Assembly (NCBI RefSeq): GCF_017813235.1 | Contig: NZ_JAGISH010000001.1 | Span: forward strand, 558,001 to 622,000 | Direction: 5' to 3' | Source of the DNA: Sagittula salina | GTDB lineage: Bacteria > Pseudomonadota > Alphaproteobacteria > Rhodobacterales > Rhodobacteraceae | Length of the DNA stretch: 64,000 nucleotides | Shown: in pieces, positions 34,085 to 43,011 of the stretch | Layout of the letters: the number at the start of each line of letters is the position of its first letter | Position numbering within the stretch: position 1 is the stretch's first letter | Notes under the pieces: model-generated | Seen by the model: the letters and a program-made list of their open reading frames with translations, nothing else | The model's database searches: none | Told to the model about the DNA's origin: nothing | Translations under genes and position numbers: made by a program

Positions 34085-34543
34085 ATGAATGAGATGGACC
34101 CGGACCTGCCGATCGCGACCACCCTCGAAGTGAGGGACCGTTGCCTGTGTTTGCACGCACAGCGTGCGGCGCGAGCCTTGGCGCGGCGGTTCGATGCAGC
34201 GTTGAAGCCGGTCGGGCTGAACAACGGGCAGTTTTCGCTGATGATGGCGCTGAACCGGCCGGAACCGCCGCGCATCGCGGACCTTGCCCCCTTCCTCGCC
34301 ATGGATCGCACGACGTTGACGGCGGCGCTGAAGGTACTGGAACGGCGCGGGCTGGTCGAAGGCCTGCCGGACCGGAGCGACCGCCGCGCGCGCAGGCTGC
34401 GCCTGACCGTCGCGGGGCGTGCGGCGATGAAGCATGCGGTGCCGATCTGGCGCTCGGTGCACAACGAGGTGGACGCGGCACTGGGCGATATCGATCTCGA
34501 CGGTCTGAAAGCCGCGCTGGTGCGGCTGGGGGCAGGAGGCTGA
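34085..34543 (+). CDS. MarR-family transcriptional regulator
   Basis: This is a 152-residue dimeric winged-helix repressor. LNNGQFSLMMALNR, then IADLAPFLAMDRTTLTAALKVLERRGLVE (recognition helix and wing lead) and the wing DRSDRRARRLRLTVAG are typical. The ligand is unknown. The likely target is its own promoter and the divergent DUF1428 gene. The frame stays open upstream to 34028, but the ATG at 34085 begins the usual N-terminal helix. Confidence 0.9.
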   Translation: MNEMDPDLPIATTLEVRDRCLCLHAQRAARALARRFDAALKPVGLNNGQFSLMMALNRPEPPRIADLAPFLAMDRTTLTAALKVLERRGLVEGLPDRSDRRARRLRLTVAGRAAMKHAVPIWRSVHNEVDAALGDIDLDGLKAALVRLGAGG

Positions 34544-34569
34544 AAAGGGGCGGCCTGCGCACCGCCCCT
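34542..34569 (-). terminator. Terminator for usp (minus strand)
   Basis: AGGGGCGG and CCGCCCCT (34546-34553 and 34562-34569) pair perfectly. Read on the minus strand, the stem is followed by TTTTCAG. It overlaps the stop codon of the convergent MarR gene. Confidence 0.65.
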
Positions 34570-34582
34570 CTCCTCCGGCCGG

Positions 34583-35425
34583 TCAGTGGGCCATCAGCAC
34601 CGGGATGCCCGCCTGTTCCAGCATATAGCGGGTTGCGCCGCCAAGGATCGCTTCGCGAAAACGCGAGTGCCCGTAGGCCCCCATCACCACGAGTTCGGCA
34701 TCAACGTCGGTGGCATGACGGATCAGCACGTCCGAGACGCGCGGCAGCGTCTTGGCCAGTACCTCGATCTCCGGCTTCACGCCATGGCGGGCGAGGTATT
34801 GCGACAGCATCCCCCCGGGATCGGAGCGGCTCGCCCCGTGCTGCGGCGGGTCGATGACCACCACATGCGCGACCTCCGCCCCCTTGAGGAGCGGCAACGC
34901 CGCGCGGATCGCGCGCAGGGACTCGCTGCTTTCGTTCCATGCCAGCACGACACGCTGCGGCGTGGCGGAAATCGGCACCTTCGGGCCGGGGGAGACGAGC
35001 ACGGGCACGCCGCCTTCGAAAAGCGCACCCTCGATGACCGGCTCAAGCTCGACGCCGCAGCCGTCGCCGTAGGGTTTCGGCAGGACCACGAGATCGGAAA
35101 ACCGCGCGTGGGCGGCGACGTGGCGACCGATGTCGGCCAGCTGCGCCACGCCGTGATCCAGCCCCCAGCGGATGTCGTATTTCGCCAGATGGGCGCGCGC
35201 CGCGGATGCGAGCGCGTCGGCATCGGCGGAGGCGCGGGTCAGGGTTTCCTGCAGGACCATGGCGTTGGCGCCCGCGTAGTAGTATCCGGTCTGCGTGCGG
35301 TCGACCCCGAGGCACAGCACATCGAGGTGCGCGTCCAGCCCCCCGGCGAGCGTCGCCGCAGCATCGAGCGTACCCGCCATGAGGTCGCGGTCGGTGATGA
35401 CTGTGAGCAAGGTCTTGTAAGCCAT
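34583..35425 (-). CDS. uspA: Universal stress protein with two Usp domains
   Basis: This is a 280-residue tandem UspA protein. The first domain (about 1-140) is divergent. The second (about 155-280) keeps the nucleotide-binding pattern near VVMGAYGHSRFREAILGGATRYML (G-x2-G-x9-G-type). The precise role is unknown; such proteins are often induced by oxygen limitation. It is divergent from ccoN with two FNR boxes in the 195-bp gap, supporting FnrL control. CAGGAGAACG precedes the start. Confidence 0.88.
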   Translation of the reverse strand: MAYKTLLTVITDRDLMAGTLDAAATLAGGLDAHLDVLCLGVDRTQTGYYYAGANAMVLQETLTRASADADALASAARAHLAKYDIRWGLDHGVAQLADIGRHVAAHARFSDLVVLPKPYGDGCGVELEPVIEGALFEGGVPVLVSPGPKVPISATPQRVVLAWNESSESLRAIRAALPLLKGAEVAHVVVIDPPQHGASRSDPGGMLSQYLARHGVKPEIEVLAKTLPRVSDVLIRHATDVDAELVVMGAYGHSRFREAILGGATRYMLEQAGIPVLMAH

Positions 35426-35479
35426 GTCCGTTCTCCTGTTGGTTTCCGCCCTTTGTACCCAGGCGCCATTCGTCGCACC

Positions 35480-35493
35480 TTGACGCGTATCAA
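35480..35493. promoter_or_regulatory. FNR box near usp
   Basis: TTGACGCGTATCAA has one mismatch to the FNR consensus. It is centred about 61 bases upstream of the usp start codon and is the nearer of two boxes to that gene. Confidence 0.8.
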
Positions 35494-35511
35494 GCCCGCA
35501 GTCGCCATCCA

Positions 35512-35525
35512 TTGATGCAGATCAA
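35512..35525. promoter_or_regulatory. FNR box for ccoN
   Basis: TTGATGCAGATCAA is a perfect match to the FNR consensus, centred 102 bases upstream of the ccoN start codon. At class II spacing (-41.5), transcription would begin near 35560, with a CATGAC-like -10 around 35549. Confidence 0.88.
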
Positions 35526-35620
35526 GGTCGTGTTTACCCAAAAAGCGGCATGACCGTCCCAGTCTAAAAAACCGCCCAGGCGGACGTACGAATCGTATGG
35601 GTAAGACGAAGGGACGAAAC

Positions 35621-37231
35621 ATGCACAATTACCTCAAGCTCATCGTGCTTGGCGTGATCGCGATATTTGCCGCGGTCGCCGCCAATTTTGCACGGGATGT
35701 GGCTTATCTGGTGAACGCACTAACCATCATGCTGGCAGCCGCGATCACCTTTGTCATCGTTCTGCGGAACACCGACGAACCGATCAGGCCCATCGACGAA
35801 ACACGATACATGGACGGCGTGATCCGTTACGGCGTGATCGCCACAGCCTTCTGGGGCGTCGTGGGCTTTCTCGCCGGAACGTTCATCGCGGCGCAGCTGG
35901 CATTTCCGGCGCTGAACTTCGACTGGTCCGAAGGTTACATGAACTTCGGTCGCCTGCGCCCGCTGCATACCTCGGCGGTGATCTTCGCCTTTGGTGGCAA
36001 TGCGCTGATCGCGACGTCATTCTACGTGGTGCAGCGGACCTCTGCCGCGCGGCTTTGGGGCGGCAACCTCGCATGGTTCGTCTTCTGGGGTTACCAGCTG
36101 GTGATCGTGCTGGCAGCCACCGGCTACGTGCTGGGCGCGACCCACGGCAAGGAATATGCCGAACCGGAGTGGTACGTGGACTGGCTGCTGACCGTGGTCT
36201 GGCTGGCCTACCTCGCGGTCTTCGTCGGCACGATCGTGAAACGCAAGGAGCCGCACATTTACGTCGCGAACTGGTTCTACCTGTCCTTCATCATTACCGT
36301 CGCCATGCTGCATGTGTTCAACAATCTCGCCATCCCGGTGTCGATCTGGGGGTCCAAATCGGTGCAGGTGTTTTCGGGCGTACAGGATGCCATGGTACAG
36401 TGGTGGTACGGCCACAACGCCGTGGGCTTCTTCCTGACGGCAGGCTTTCTCGGCATGATGTATTACTTCATCCCGAAGCAGGCCGAACGTCCCGTCTTTT
36501 CCTACAAGCTGTCGATCATCCACTTCTGGGCGCTGATCTTCATCTACATCTGGGCCGGTCCGCACCACCTGCATTACACCGCCCTGCCCGACTGGGCGTC
36601 GACGCTGGGCATGGTGTTCTCGATCATCCTGTGGATGCCGTCCTGGGGTGGCATGATCAACGGTCTGATGACCCTCTCGGGGGCCTGGGACAAATTGCGC
36701 ACCGACCCGGTGATCCGCATGATGGTGATCTCTGTCGGCTTCTACGGCATGTCGACCTTCGAAGGGCCGATGATGTCGATCCGGGCGGTGAATTCGCTGT
36801 CGCATTACACCGACTGGACCATCGGCCATGTGCATTCAGGCGCGCTGGGCTGGAACGGCATGATCACCTTTGGCGCGCTGTATTACCTGGTGCCGAAACT
36901 GTGGAACCGCGACCGGCTCTATTCGCTCGGTCTGGTCAGCTGGCACTTCTGGCTCGCGACCATCGGTATCGTCTTCTACGCCGCCGCCATGTGGGTGACC
37001 GGCATCATGGAAGGTCTTATGTGGCGCGAAGTGGATGCCAACGGATTCCTCGTGAACAGCTTTGCCGACACCGTGGCGGCCAAGTTCCCGATGTACGTGG
37101 TGCGTGCCATAGGCGGCCTGATGTATGTCGCGGGCGCCCTGATCATGTGCTACAACCTGTGGATGACTGCGCGTCGTTCGCCTGCCGTCGAGGCAAGCGC
37201 CGCCGTGGCCCATGCCACGCCAGCCGAATAA
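35621..37231 (+). CDS. ccoN: cbb3-type cytochrome c oxidase subunit I
   Basis: This 536-residue catalytic subunit of the high-affinity oxidase has about 14 membrane helices. The His ligands of low-spin haem b and the haem b3/CuB centre are visible in [49 protein letters not shown] and [17 protein letters not shown]. It reduces oxygen to water and pumps protons at low oxygen. GAAGGGAC precedes the chosen ATG; an in-frame ATG eight codons earlier is less likely. It starts the ccoNOQP operon. Confidence 0.97.
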   Translation: MHNYLKLIVLGVIAIFAAVAANFARDVAYLVNALTIMLAAAITFVIVLRNTDEPIRPIDETRYMDGVIRYGVIATAFWGVVGFLAGTFIAAQLAFPALNFDWSEGYMNFGRLRPLHTSAVIFAFGGNALIATSFYVVQRTSAARLWGGNLAWFVFWGYQLVIVLAATGYVLGATHGKEYAEPEWYVDWLLTVVWLAYLAVFVGTIVKRKEPHIYVANWFYLSFIITVAMLHVFNNLAIPVSIWGSKSVQVFSGVQDAMVQWWYGHNAVGFFLTAGFLGMMYYFIPKQAERPVFSYKLSIIHFWALIFIYIWAGPHHLHYTALPDWASTLGMVFSIILWMPSWGGMINGLMTLSGAWDKLRTDPVIRMMVISVGFYGMSTFEGPMMSIRAVNSLSHYTDWTIGHVHSGALGWNGMITFGALYYLVPKLWNRDRLYSLGLVSWHFWLATIGIVFYAAAMWVTGIMEGLMWREVDANGFLVNSFADTVAAKFPMYVVRAIGGLMYVAGALIMCYNLWMTARRSPAVEASAAVAHATPAE

Positions 37232-37243
37232 GGAGGGCCGACA

Positions 37244-38005
37244 ATGGGTATCCTGAACAAACACGCCATTCTGGAAAAAAACGTCACCCTGCTGGCCGTC
37301 TTTGCCTTCCTCGTGGTGACCATCGGGGGGCTCGTGCAGATCGTGCCACTTTTCTACCTCGAGAACACCATCGAGGACGTGGAGGGCATCCGCCCCTATA
37401 CGCCGCTCGAAATGGCGGGGCGGGAGGTCTACCTGCGCGAGGGCTGTTACGTCTGCCACAGCCAGATGATCCGCCCGATGCGCGACGAGGTGGAGCGCTA
37501 CGGCCATTACAGCCTTGCGGCTGAATCGCAGTACGAACACCCGTTCCAGTGGGGGTCGAAACGGACCGGGCCCGACCTCGCCCGCGTCGGTGGCCGCTAC
37601 TCGGACGAGTGGCACGTCGATCACCTGATCGACCCGCAGTCGGTGGTGCCGGTCTCTGTCATGCCGCAGTACGACTACCTGTCGCACCGGATGCTGGACG
37701 ACGGGGCCGGGCTGATCTCCGGCCAGATCTCCGCCACGATGATCGGTGACATCATGGCGACCAATGCGCTGGTCGGCGTGCCCTACAACGACGAGATGCT
37801 GGAGAACGCACAAGTCGATTTCCTCGCGCAGGCAGACCCCGACAGCGATTACGACGGGCTGATGGAGCGCTACGGCGAGGACGTGAACGTTCGGAACTTC
37901 GACGGCGCGCCGGGCGTGTCCGAGATGGACGCTCTGGTCGCCTACCTCCAGGTGCTGGGCACGATGGTCGATTTCTCGACCTTCACCCCGGACGCGAGCC
38001 GGTAA
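37244..38005 (+). CDS. ccoO: cbb3-type cytochrome c oxidase subunit II (monohaem c)
   Basis: This 253-residue membrane-anchored cytochrome has an N-terminal helix (about 16-38) and one haem c motif, Cys68-x-x-Cys71-His72 in [13 protein letters not shown]. It passes electrons from CcoP to Cco[18 protein letters not shown] and VMPQYDYL are conserved CcoO blocks. GGAGGG precedes the ATG 12 bases after ccoN. Confidence 0.96.
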   Translation: MGILNKHAILEKNVTLLAVFAFLVVTIGGLVQIVPLFYLENTIEDVEGIRPYTPLEMAGREVYLREGCYVCHSQMIRPMRDEVERYGHYSLAAESQYEHPFQWGSKRTGPDLARVGGRYSDEWHVDHLIDPQSVVPVSVMPQYDYLSHRMLDDGAGLISGQISATMIGDIMATNALVGVPYNDEMLENAQVDFLAQADPDSDYDGLMERYGEDVNVRNFDGAPGVSEMDALVAYLQVLGTMVDFSTFTPDASR

Positions 38006-38015
38006 GGGGGCGGAC

Positions 38016-38201
38016 ATGGAAACCTATTCCTTTCTCCGCCAGCTCGCCGACAGCTGGGGCCTGCTCGCCATGTGCGTCTTCTTCGCCGGAGTGGTGATCT
38101 GGGCGCTTCTGCCCGGGTCCCGCAAGGGGCAGGAGGACGCTGCAAATATCCCCTTCCGGCATGATGATCGGCCCGCCCCGGCCGACCGTCGCGAACCATA
38201 A
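38016..38201 (+). CDS. ccoQ: cbb3-type oxidase small subunit CcoQ
   Basis: This is a 61-residue single-helix protein (helix about 14-33, GLLAMCVFFAGVVIWALLPG) with a charged tail rich in Pro/Asp/Arg. CcoQ stabilises the oxidase complex and is not catalytic. It lies 10 bases after ccoO and 13 bases before ccoP. Confidence 0.92.
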   Translation: METYSFLRQLADSWGLLAMCVFFAGVVIWALLPGSRKGQEDAANIPFRHDDRPAPADRREP

Positions 38202-38214
38202 GGAGGCTCATGCG

Positions 38215-39111
38215 ATGAGCGACAACAAGAAGAACATCAAGCCGGGCCACGACTACGAGACGACCGGCCATTCCTGGGACGGCATCGAGGAGTACAACAA
38301 GCCGCTGCCGAAGTGGTGGCTGTGGACCTTCTACGCCTGCATCGTCTGGGGCATCGGCTACACCATCGCCTATCCCGCCTGGCCGGGTATCCATTCGGCG
38401 ACCTCGGGCATCCTCCGGTTCTCCACCCGTGGCGAGGTCGCGCAGGAGATCGCCCGCGTCGAGCAGGCGAACGCGCCGATCAACCAGGAACTGGCCAACG
38501 CCGACCTCGTGGCGTTGTCACAGGACACCGGGTCCGACCTGCACCGCTACGCGGGCAATGCGGGCGCGGCGATCTTCCGGTCCTGGTGCGCACAGTGCCA
38601 CGGCGATGGCGCGGCGGGCAACAAGGGCTATCCCAACCTGCTGGACGACGACTGGCTCTGGGGCGGTTCCGTCGAGGAAATCTATACCTCCGTGCACACC
38701 GGCATCCGCCAGCCCACGGACGAGGACTACGTGCGGACTTCGGAGATGCCAGCCTTTGGCCGCGACGAACTGCTGGACAAGCCTCAGATCGCAGCCGTGG
38801 TGAACTACGTCATGTCCCTGTCCGAAGAGCCGCGCGACCCCGCGCTGGTCGAGGACGGCGCGCAGGTCTTTGCCGACAATTGTGCTGCCTGCCACGGCGA
38901 CGATGGCACCGGCGACCGGACACAGGGCGCGCCCAACCTCGCGGATTCCATCTGGCTTTATGGCGGGGATTACGAGGCGATCCACGAAACCGTCTGGAAC
39001 GCCCGCTACGGCCAGATGCCCCCCATGGGCGGGGCCGACCTGTCGGAGGCCGAAGTCCGCGCCGTGGTCCTGTATGTCCACGGTCTGGGCGGCGGCGAGG
39101 CGAGCGAGTAG
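38215..39111 (+). CDS. ccoP: cbb3-type cytochrome c oxidase subunit III (dihaem c)
   Basis: This is a 298-residue dihaem cytochrome. DNKKNIKPGHDYETTGHSWD and IEEYNKPLPKWW form the typical CcoP lead, followed by one membrane helix (about 37-57). Haem c motifs are Cys125-x-x-Cys128-His129 and Cys223-x-x-Cys226-His227. It receives electrons from soluble or membrane c cytochromes. AAGGAGG lies ahead of the ATG. A strong terminator follows 31 bases after the stop. Confidence 0.96.
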   Translation: MSDNKKNIKPGHDYETTGHSWDGIEEYNKPLPKWWLWTFYACIVWGIGYTIAYPAWPGIHSATSGILRFSTRGEVAQEIARVEQANAPINQELANADLVALSQDTGSDLHRYAGNAGAAIFRSWCAQCHGDGAAGNKGYPNLLDDDWLWGGSVEEIYTSVHTGIRQPTDEDYVRTSEMPAFGRDELLDKPQIAAVVNYVMSLSEEPRDPALVEDGAQVFADNCAACHGDDGTGDRTQGAPNLADSIWLYGGDYEAIHETVWNARYGQMPPMGGADLSEAEVRAVVLYVHGLGGGEASE

Positions 39112-39142
39112 CGCCCCGCCTCAGACCATGTTTCGTCCCTTC

Positions 39143-39173
39143 GCCCCCCGTCCGAAAGGCCGGGGGGCTTTTT
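39143..39173 (+). terminator. Terminator of ccoNOQP
   Basis: GCCCCCCG (39143-39150) and CGGGGGGC (39161-39168) pair perfectly around a 10-base loop and are followed by TTTTT. This is a strong rho-independent terminator. Confidence 0.9.
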
Positions 39174-39829
39174 CACGCGCGCCGCACAGCCCGTTTTCGC
39201 CATTTCAACGGACCTGACGCCATCAGCCCGCCCATCACAGGGCAGAGCGGGGCCGTCCGCCTCAATTCTTTCGGAATGCGGGTGCTGAGGTTCTTCCTCC
39301 CTGCCGTTCATGGGCATGCGGACGAGGACATGCCGCAGCTCACGACAATCTCTGGCGTCGCGGGTCTGGCCGCCGACATCGCCCCCTCGATGGCTGGGGG
39401 AAATGTGCGGACACGCCGCTTGACACCTGGCAAACTGCACCACCAGCAACGGCGGTGGCGCCGGGATGGAATTGCCGAAAGACTCGACCACACCAGCGGT
39501 CGCAATATCTGCCCATTTACCGGATATTGATACAGGTCAAGGCTTCCTTAAACCGAATCCCACATAAGGGTTACAAGGTTCGGGGCCATCACCCTCGTAC
39601 CGCAAGATACCCGGAGACAAGACCGGGTTGCATGGCGTCGGTGTCCTGTCCTGTTCGCGCGTTTCCTGGGGCACCGGCGCCATTTCGTTTCAGATAAAAG
39701 CGAGCAACCATCGGTGGGCGTATCCCGCACGAAGGGCGGCCCGGTGGGCGGACCCATCTCCGGTCCAGTCGCGGACCACTCGTCGGACCATTCGACGGCA
39801 CGCACGACGGCGTCCCCCCGGGAGTCCGG
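39174..39829. other. Long gap after ccoP with an orphan FNR box
   Basis: No protein gene is supported over about 650 bases. The notable content is an FNR box at 39527-39540 with promoter-like spacing to CATAAG at 39563-39568, which would start a rightward transcript near 39575. A CCCGG...CCGGG hairpin lies at about 39610-39626 in that putative transcript. A 21-codon frame opens at 39632 without a good ribosome binding site. Confidence 0.5.
39527..39540 (+). promoter_or_regulatory. Orphan FNR box
   Basis: TTGATACAGGTCAA differs from the consensus at one position. If its centre is at -41.5, the start point is about 39575, and CATAAG occupies 39563-39568 exactly where a -10 element belongs. No gene lies directly downstream on the plus strand until the LysR gene at 40082. 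Confidence 0.65.
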
Positions 39830-39985
39830 TTACTGCGGTATCGGGGTCCGGTGCGGCGGGCTTTCGGGTTGCCAGCGCAGGCGCGGCAGGTCGACCCGGG
39901 CCGTGTAGCACTGCTGGGTCGGAGCACAGCCCTCGGTTCGGGTGAAAGTTGCAAGCATGAAGCTGCGGGCGAGCGTCTTCATCAT
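39830..39985 (-). CDS. Small protein of unknown function
   Basis: This is a 51-residue open frame starting ATGATG, with a near-perfect ribosome binding site (AAAGGAGA) eight bases ahead. The product starts MMKTLARSFMLATFTRTEG, is basic and proline-rich toward the end, and has two cysteines (Cys20 and Cys26). I do not recognise it. It is divergent from the LysR regulator, whose start lies 96 bases away, so it may be the regulator's target. The strong ribosome binding site is the main support. Confidence 0.5.
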   Translation of the reverse strand: MMKTLARSFMLATFTRTEGCAPTQQCYTARVDLPRLRWQPESPPHRTPIPQ

Positions 39986-40081
39986 GGCGGTCTCCTTTCC
40001 GCTACGTCCTGCCTCACCTTGACGCGTAGGCCCGCGCCATGCGACTCCGGAAGATATTCCAAATGTAAGCCCAGCTTTCGC

Positions 40082-40963
40082 ATGTCCCTCTCCCGCCTGC
40101 CCCCGCTGTCCGCCCTCCGCGCCTTTCACGCCTATGCGGAGGCGGGTAACATCAATGCCGCCGGTGCCTTGCTGAATGTCAGTCACGCTGCCATCAGCCA
40201 GCAACTGCGCGCACTCGAAGCGCACCTCGGGATCCCGCTTCTGAACCGAGAGGGTCGCCGCATGGCCCTGACCCCCGAGGGCGAAACGCTGGCACGCGCC
40301 CTGCGCGAGGGCTTTGGCCAGATCACCGCCGCCGTCGACATGCTGACCGGAGCGGAGGCAGAGCGGCCCCTGCAGGTGTCCACTACGCCGACCTTCGCCA
40401 CCGCGTGGCTGATGCCGCGCCTGGCACGGTTTCGCGCCGAACACCCCGAAATCGGTTTGATGATCGATCCCACCGCTGCCCTGCGTCCCTTGGAGCCGGG
40501 CGGCATCGACGTTGCCCTGCGCTACGGCGACGGCCACTGGCCCGGGTTGGAGGCGGAACTGATCCTGCGCAGTCCCATCGCGGTGGTCGCGACGCCCAGT
40601 CTCATCGGTGACAGGGAGATCACAAACCCCGAAGCGCTGCGCCGCTACCACTGGCTGCAGGAGCTTGGCACCAACGAGGCAACCGCGTGGTTCGCACAGC
40701 ATGGGCTGACGCCGGACGCCGGGCTTGGCATGACCTCGCTGCCCGGCAACCTGATGCTGGAGGCCGCCCGGCAGGGTCAGGGCGTTGCCATCCTCGCCCG
40801 CCTGCTGGCGGAGCCGGACATTGCCGCCGGACGCCTGCGGGTCCTGTTTACCGACAAGGAAACGTTGGGCTACTGGATCGTCACTCGCCCCGGAATCGCA
40901 CGCCCGCCGTTGAAGGCATTCCTGCGGTGGATGCGGCGCGCCGCGCGCCCCGCCACAGCCTGA
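40082..40963 (+). CDS. LysR-family regulator, GcvA-like
   Basis: This 293-residue regulator has the N-terminal winged helix-turn-helix ALRAFHAYAEAGNINAAGALLNVSHAAISQQLRALEAHLGIPLL and a substrate-binding domain from about 90. LSRLPPLSALRAF and DVALRYGDGHWPG place it in the GcvA-like subgroup, which includes regulators of glycine cleavage and of beta-lactamase. The inducer is unknown. It is divergent from the 51-residue small gene. Confidence 0.9.
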   Translation: MSLSRLPPLSALRAFHAYAEAGNINAAGALLNVSHAAISQQLRALEAHLGIPLLNREGRRMALTPEGETLARALREGFGQITAAVDMLTGAEAERPLQVSTTPTFATAWLMPRLARFRAEHPEIGLMIDPTAALRPLEPGGIDVALRYGDGHWPGLEAELILRSPIAVVATPSLIGDREITNPEALRRYHWLQELGTNEATAWFAQHGLTPDAGLGMTSLPGNLMLEAARQGQGVAILARLLAEPDIAAGRLRVLFTDKETLGYWIVTRPGIARPPLKAFLRWMRRAARPATA

Positions 40964-41017
40964 CGCGGGTCGAAGAGACGTCGGCCTGCCGGAAAACCTC
41001 AGTCCCAGAGTCAGAAA

Positions 41018-41031
41018 TTGATGCAGGTCAA
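41018..41031 (+). promoter_or_regulatory. FNR box for ccoG
   Basis: TTGATGCAGGTCAA is one change from the FNR consensus and is centred 71 bases ahead of the ccoG start codon. It indicates FnrL control of the oxidase maturation genes together with ccoNOQP. Confidence 0.85.
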
Positions 41032-41095
41032 GGATCCCGCAACGCCTGTCTGGGAAAAGCACCCCTGAAGACGCAGAAAAACGGAGCGATTCCCC

Positions 41096-42514
41096 GTGTC
41101 GGACAGCAGCCCCCCCAGCCTTTACGCCGCGCGCGAACCGATCTTTCCGCGGCGGGTCAGCGGGCCGTTCCGCAATCTCAAATGGATCATCATGATCGTC
41201 ACATTGGGGATCTACTACATCACGCCGTGGATCCGCTGGGACCGGGGTCCGCAACTGCCCGACCAGGCGGTGCTGATTGACCTCGCCGGGCGGCGGTTCT
41301 TCTTCTTCTGGATCGAGATCTGGCCGCATGAGTTCTACTTTGTCGCCGGTCTGCTGATCATGGCGGGGCTCGGGCTTTTCCTGTTCACCTCCGCGCTGGG
41401 GCGGGTCTGGTGCGGCTATACCTGCCCGCAAACCGTCTGGACCGATCTTTTCATACTCGTGGAACGCTGGGTGGAGGGTGACCGCAACGCCCGCCTTCGC
41501 CTGCACCGGCAAAAGAAGCTGGACCTGACGAAGCTCCGCCTGCGGCTGACCAAATGGGTTCTATGGTTCCTCATCGGCCTGGCGACCGGGGGGGCCTGGG
41601 TCTTCTACTTTGCCGATGCGCCGACGCTCCTGCGCGATCTGGTGACGCTGAACGCGCACCCCGTCGCCTATACCACAATGCTGATCCTGACCCTGACCAC
41701 CTTCTTCTTTGGCGGTTTCGCCCGCGAACAGATCTGTATCTACGCCTGCCCGTGGCCGCGTATCCAGGCCGCCATGATGGACGAGGATACGCTGACGGTG
41801 GCCTATCGCGAATGGCGCGGGGAGCCGCGCGGCAAGGGCAAGGACCGCGACGCCCTTGGCGACTGCATCGACTGCAACGCCTGCGTCAACGTCTGCCCGA
41901 TGGGCATCGACATCCGCGACGGCCAGCAGTTGGAGTGCATCACCTGCGCGCTTTGCATCGACGCCTGCGACGACGTGATGGCCCGGGTGGGCAAGCCGCG
42001 CGGTCTGATCGACTACCTCGCGCTTTCTGACGAGCCGCGCGAACGCCAGGGCCACAGCCCGCGCCCGGTCTGGCAGCATGTGTTCCGGCCGCGCACGCTG
42101 ATGTATACGGCGCTCTGGTCGCTGGTCGGCGTCGGGCTGGTCTTTGCGCTCTTTATCCGGCCGGAGATCGAGATGACCGTGGCCCCGGTGCGCAACCCGA
42201 CCTTTGTGACACTCTCGGACGGGTCGATCCGCAACACCTATGACCTGCGCCTGCTGAACAAGCACGGCGAGGACCGGCCCTTCCGGATCACGCTGAACGG
42301 CAACGATTTCCTGCGCGTCCAGCTGGAGGGCACGCCCTACGAAACGGTCACCGTCCCGGCAAACGAAACCTACCTGCAGAAAGTCTACGTGATCGCGCCG
42401 AAGGGCGCCGCCCCGGCAGAGGCCGAGCGCACCCCCTTCCGCTTCTGGGTGGAGGACCTGTCGAACGGCGACCGCGCATACAAGGACACCATTTTCAACG
42501 GAAGGGCGAACTGA
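41096..42514 (+). CDS. ccoG: cbb3 oxidase assembly protein CcoG (FixG-like)
   Basis: This is a 472-residue membrane ferredoxin-type protein that reduces copper for delivery to the oxidase. It has about five helices; VWCGYTCPQTVWTD and CIYACPWPRIQ hold conserved cysteine pairs in the membrane domain. Two [4Fe-4S] motifs follow (CIDCNACVNVCP and CITCALCIDACD), then a C-terminal Ig-like periplasmic domain. It starts with GTG at 41096; ACGGAG upstream is the ribosome binding site. The stop overlaps ccoH (TGATG). Confidence 0.95.
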   Translation: MSDSSPPSLYAAREPIFPRRVSGPFRNLKWIIMIVTLGIYYITPWIRWDRGPQLPDQAVLIDLAGRRFFFFWIEIWPHEFYFVAGLLIMAGLGLFLFTSALGRVWCGYTCPQTVWTDLFILVERWVEGDRNARLRLHRQKKLDLTKLRLRLTKWVLWFLIGLATGGAWVFYFADAPTLLRDLVTLNAHPVAYTTMLILTLTTFFFGGFAREQICIYACPWPRIQAAMMDEDTLTVAYREWRGEPRGKGKDRDALGDCIDCNACVNVCPMGIDIRDGQQLECITCALCIDACDDVMARVGKPRGLIDYLALSDEPRERQGHSPRPVWQHVFRPRTLMYTALWSLVGVGLVFALFIRPEIEMTVAPVRNPTFVTLSDGSIRNTYDLRLLNKHGEDRPFRITLNGNDFLRVQLEGTPYETVTVPANETYLQKVYVIAPKGAAPAEAERTPFRFWVEDLSNGDRAYKDTIFNGRAN

Positions 42515-42993
42515 TGATGACGACGGACCCACAGGATACCGGTTTTCGGCTCAAGGGATGGCACGTTTTCGCAGGCTTCGCCGGGGCCTTCTCCGTGATC
42601 ATCGGTGTGAACATCGCGCTCGCGGTGAACGCGGTAAAGACCTTTCCGGGGCTGGAGGTGGAGAACGGCTATATCGCCAGCCAGACCTTTGACGCGCGGC
42701 GCGATGCGCAGCAGGCACTGGGCTGGGACGTGGCGGCGCGGCTTGACGCGGGGCGGCTGATCCTGACGATCAATGATGCAAAGGGCTATCCGGTGCGGGT
42801 GAATGCTCTGGACGTCACGCTGGGCCGCCCGACCAACGTGTCGGAGGATGTGGTGCCGGAATTCGACTGGGACGGCACCGCCTATGTGGCGGAGGAAACC
42901 CTGAACCCCGGCAACTGGGACTTGTGGATCAAGGCACGCGCAGAGGACGGTACGCCCTTCGAGCAACGCCTCGAACTGCGCATGCCCTTCTGA
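42514..42993 (+). CDS. ccoH: cbb3 oxidase assembly protein CcoH (FixH-like)
   Basis: This is a 159-residue membrane protein with one N-terminal helix (about 17-38) and a periplasmic FixH domain (VENGYIASQTFDARRDAQQALGW). It assists assembly of the cbb3 oxidase, probably with the copper step. The start overlaps the ccoG stop; ccoI follows after 18 bases. Confidence 0.93.
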   Translation: MMTTDPQDTGFRLKGWHVFAGFAGAFSVIIGVNIALAVNAVKTFPGLEVENGYIASQTFDARRDAQQALGWDVAARLDAGRLILTINDAKGYPVRVNALDVTLGRPTNVSEDVVPEFDWDGTAYVAEETLNPGNWDLWIKARAEDGTPFEQRLELRMPF

Positions 42994-43011
42994 CGCCCCA
43001 GCCCCGACACG

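Noticed and set aside
39632..39697. 21-codon open frame downstream of the orphan FNR box
   Set aside because: There is no Shine-Dalgarno sequence and it is too short to support by sequence alone.
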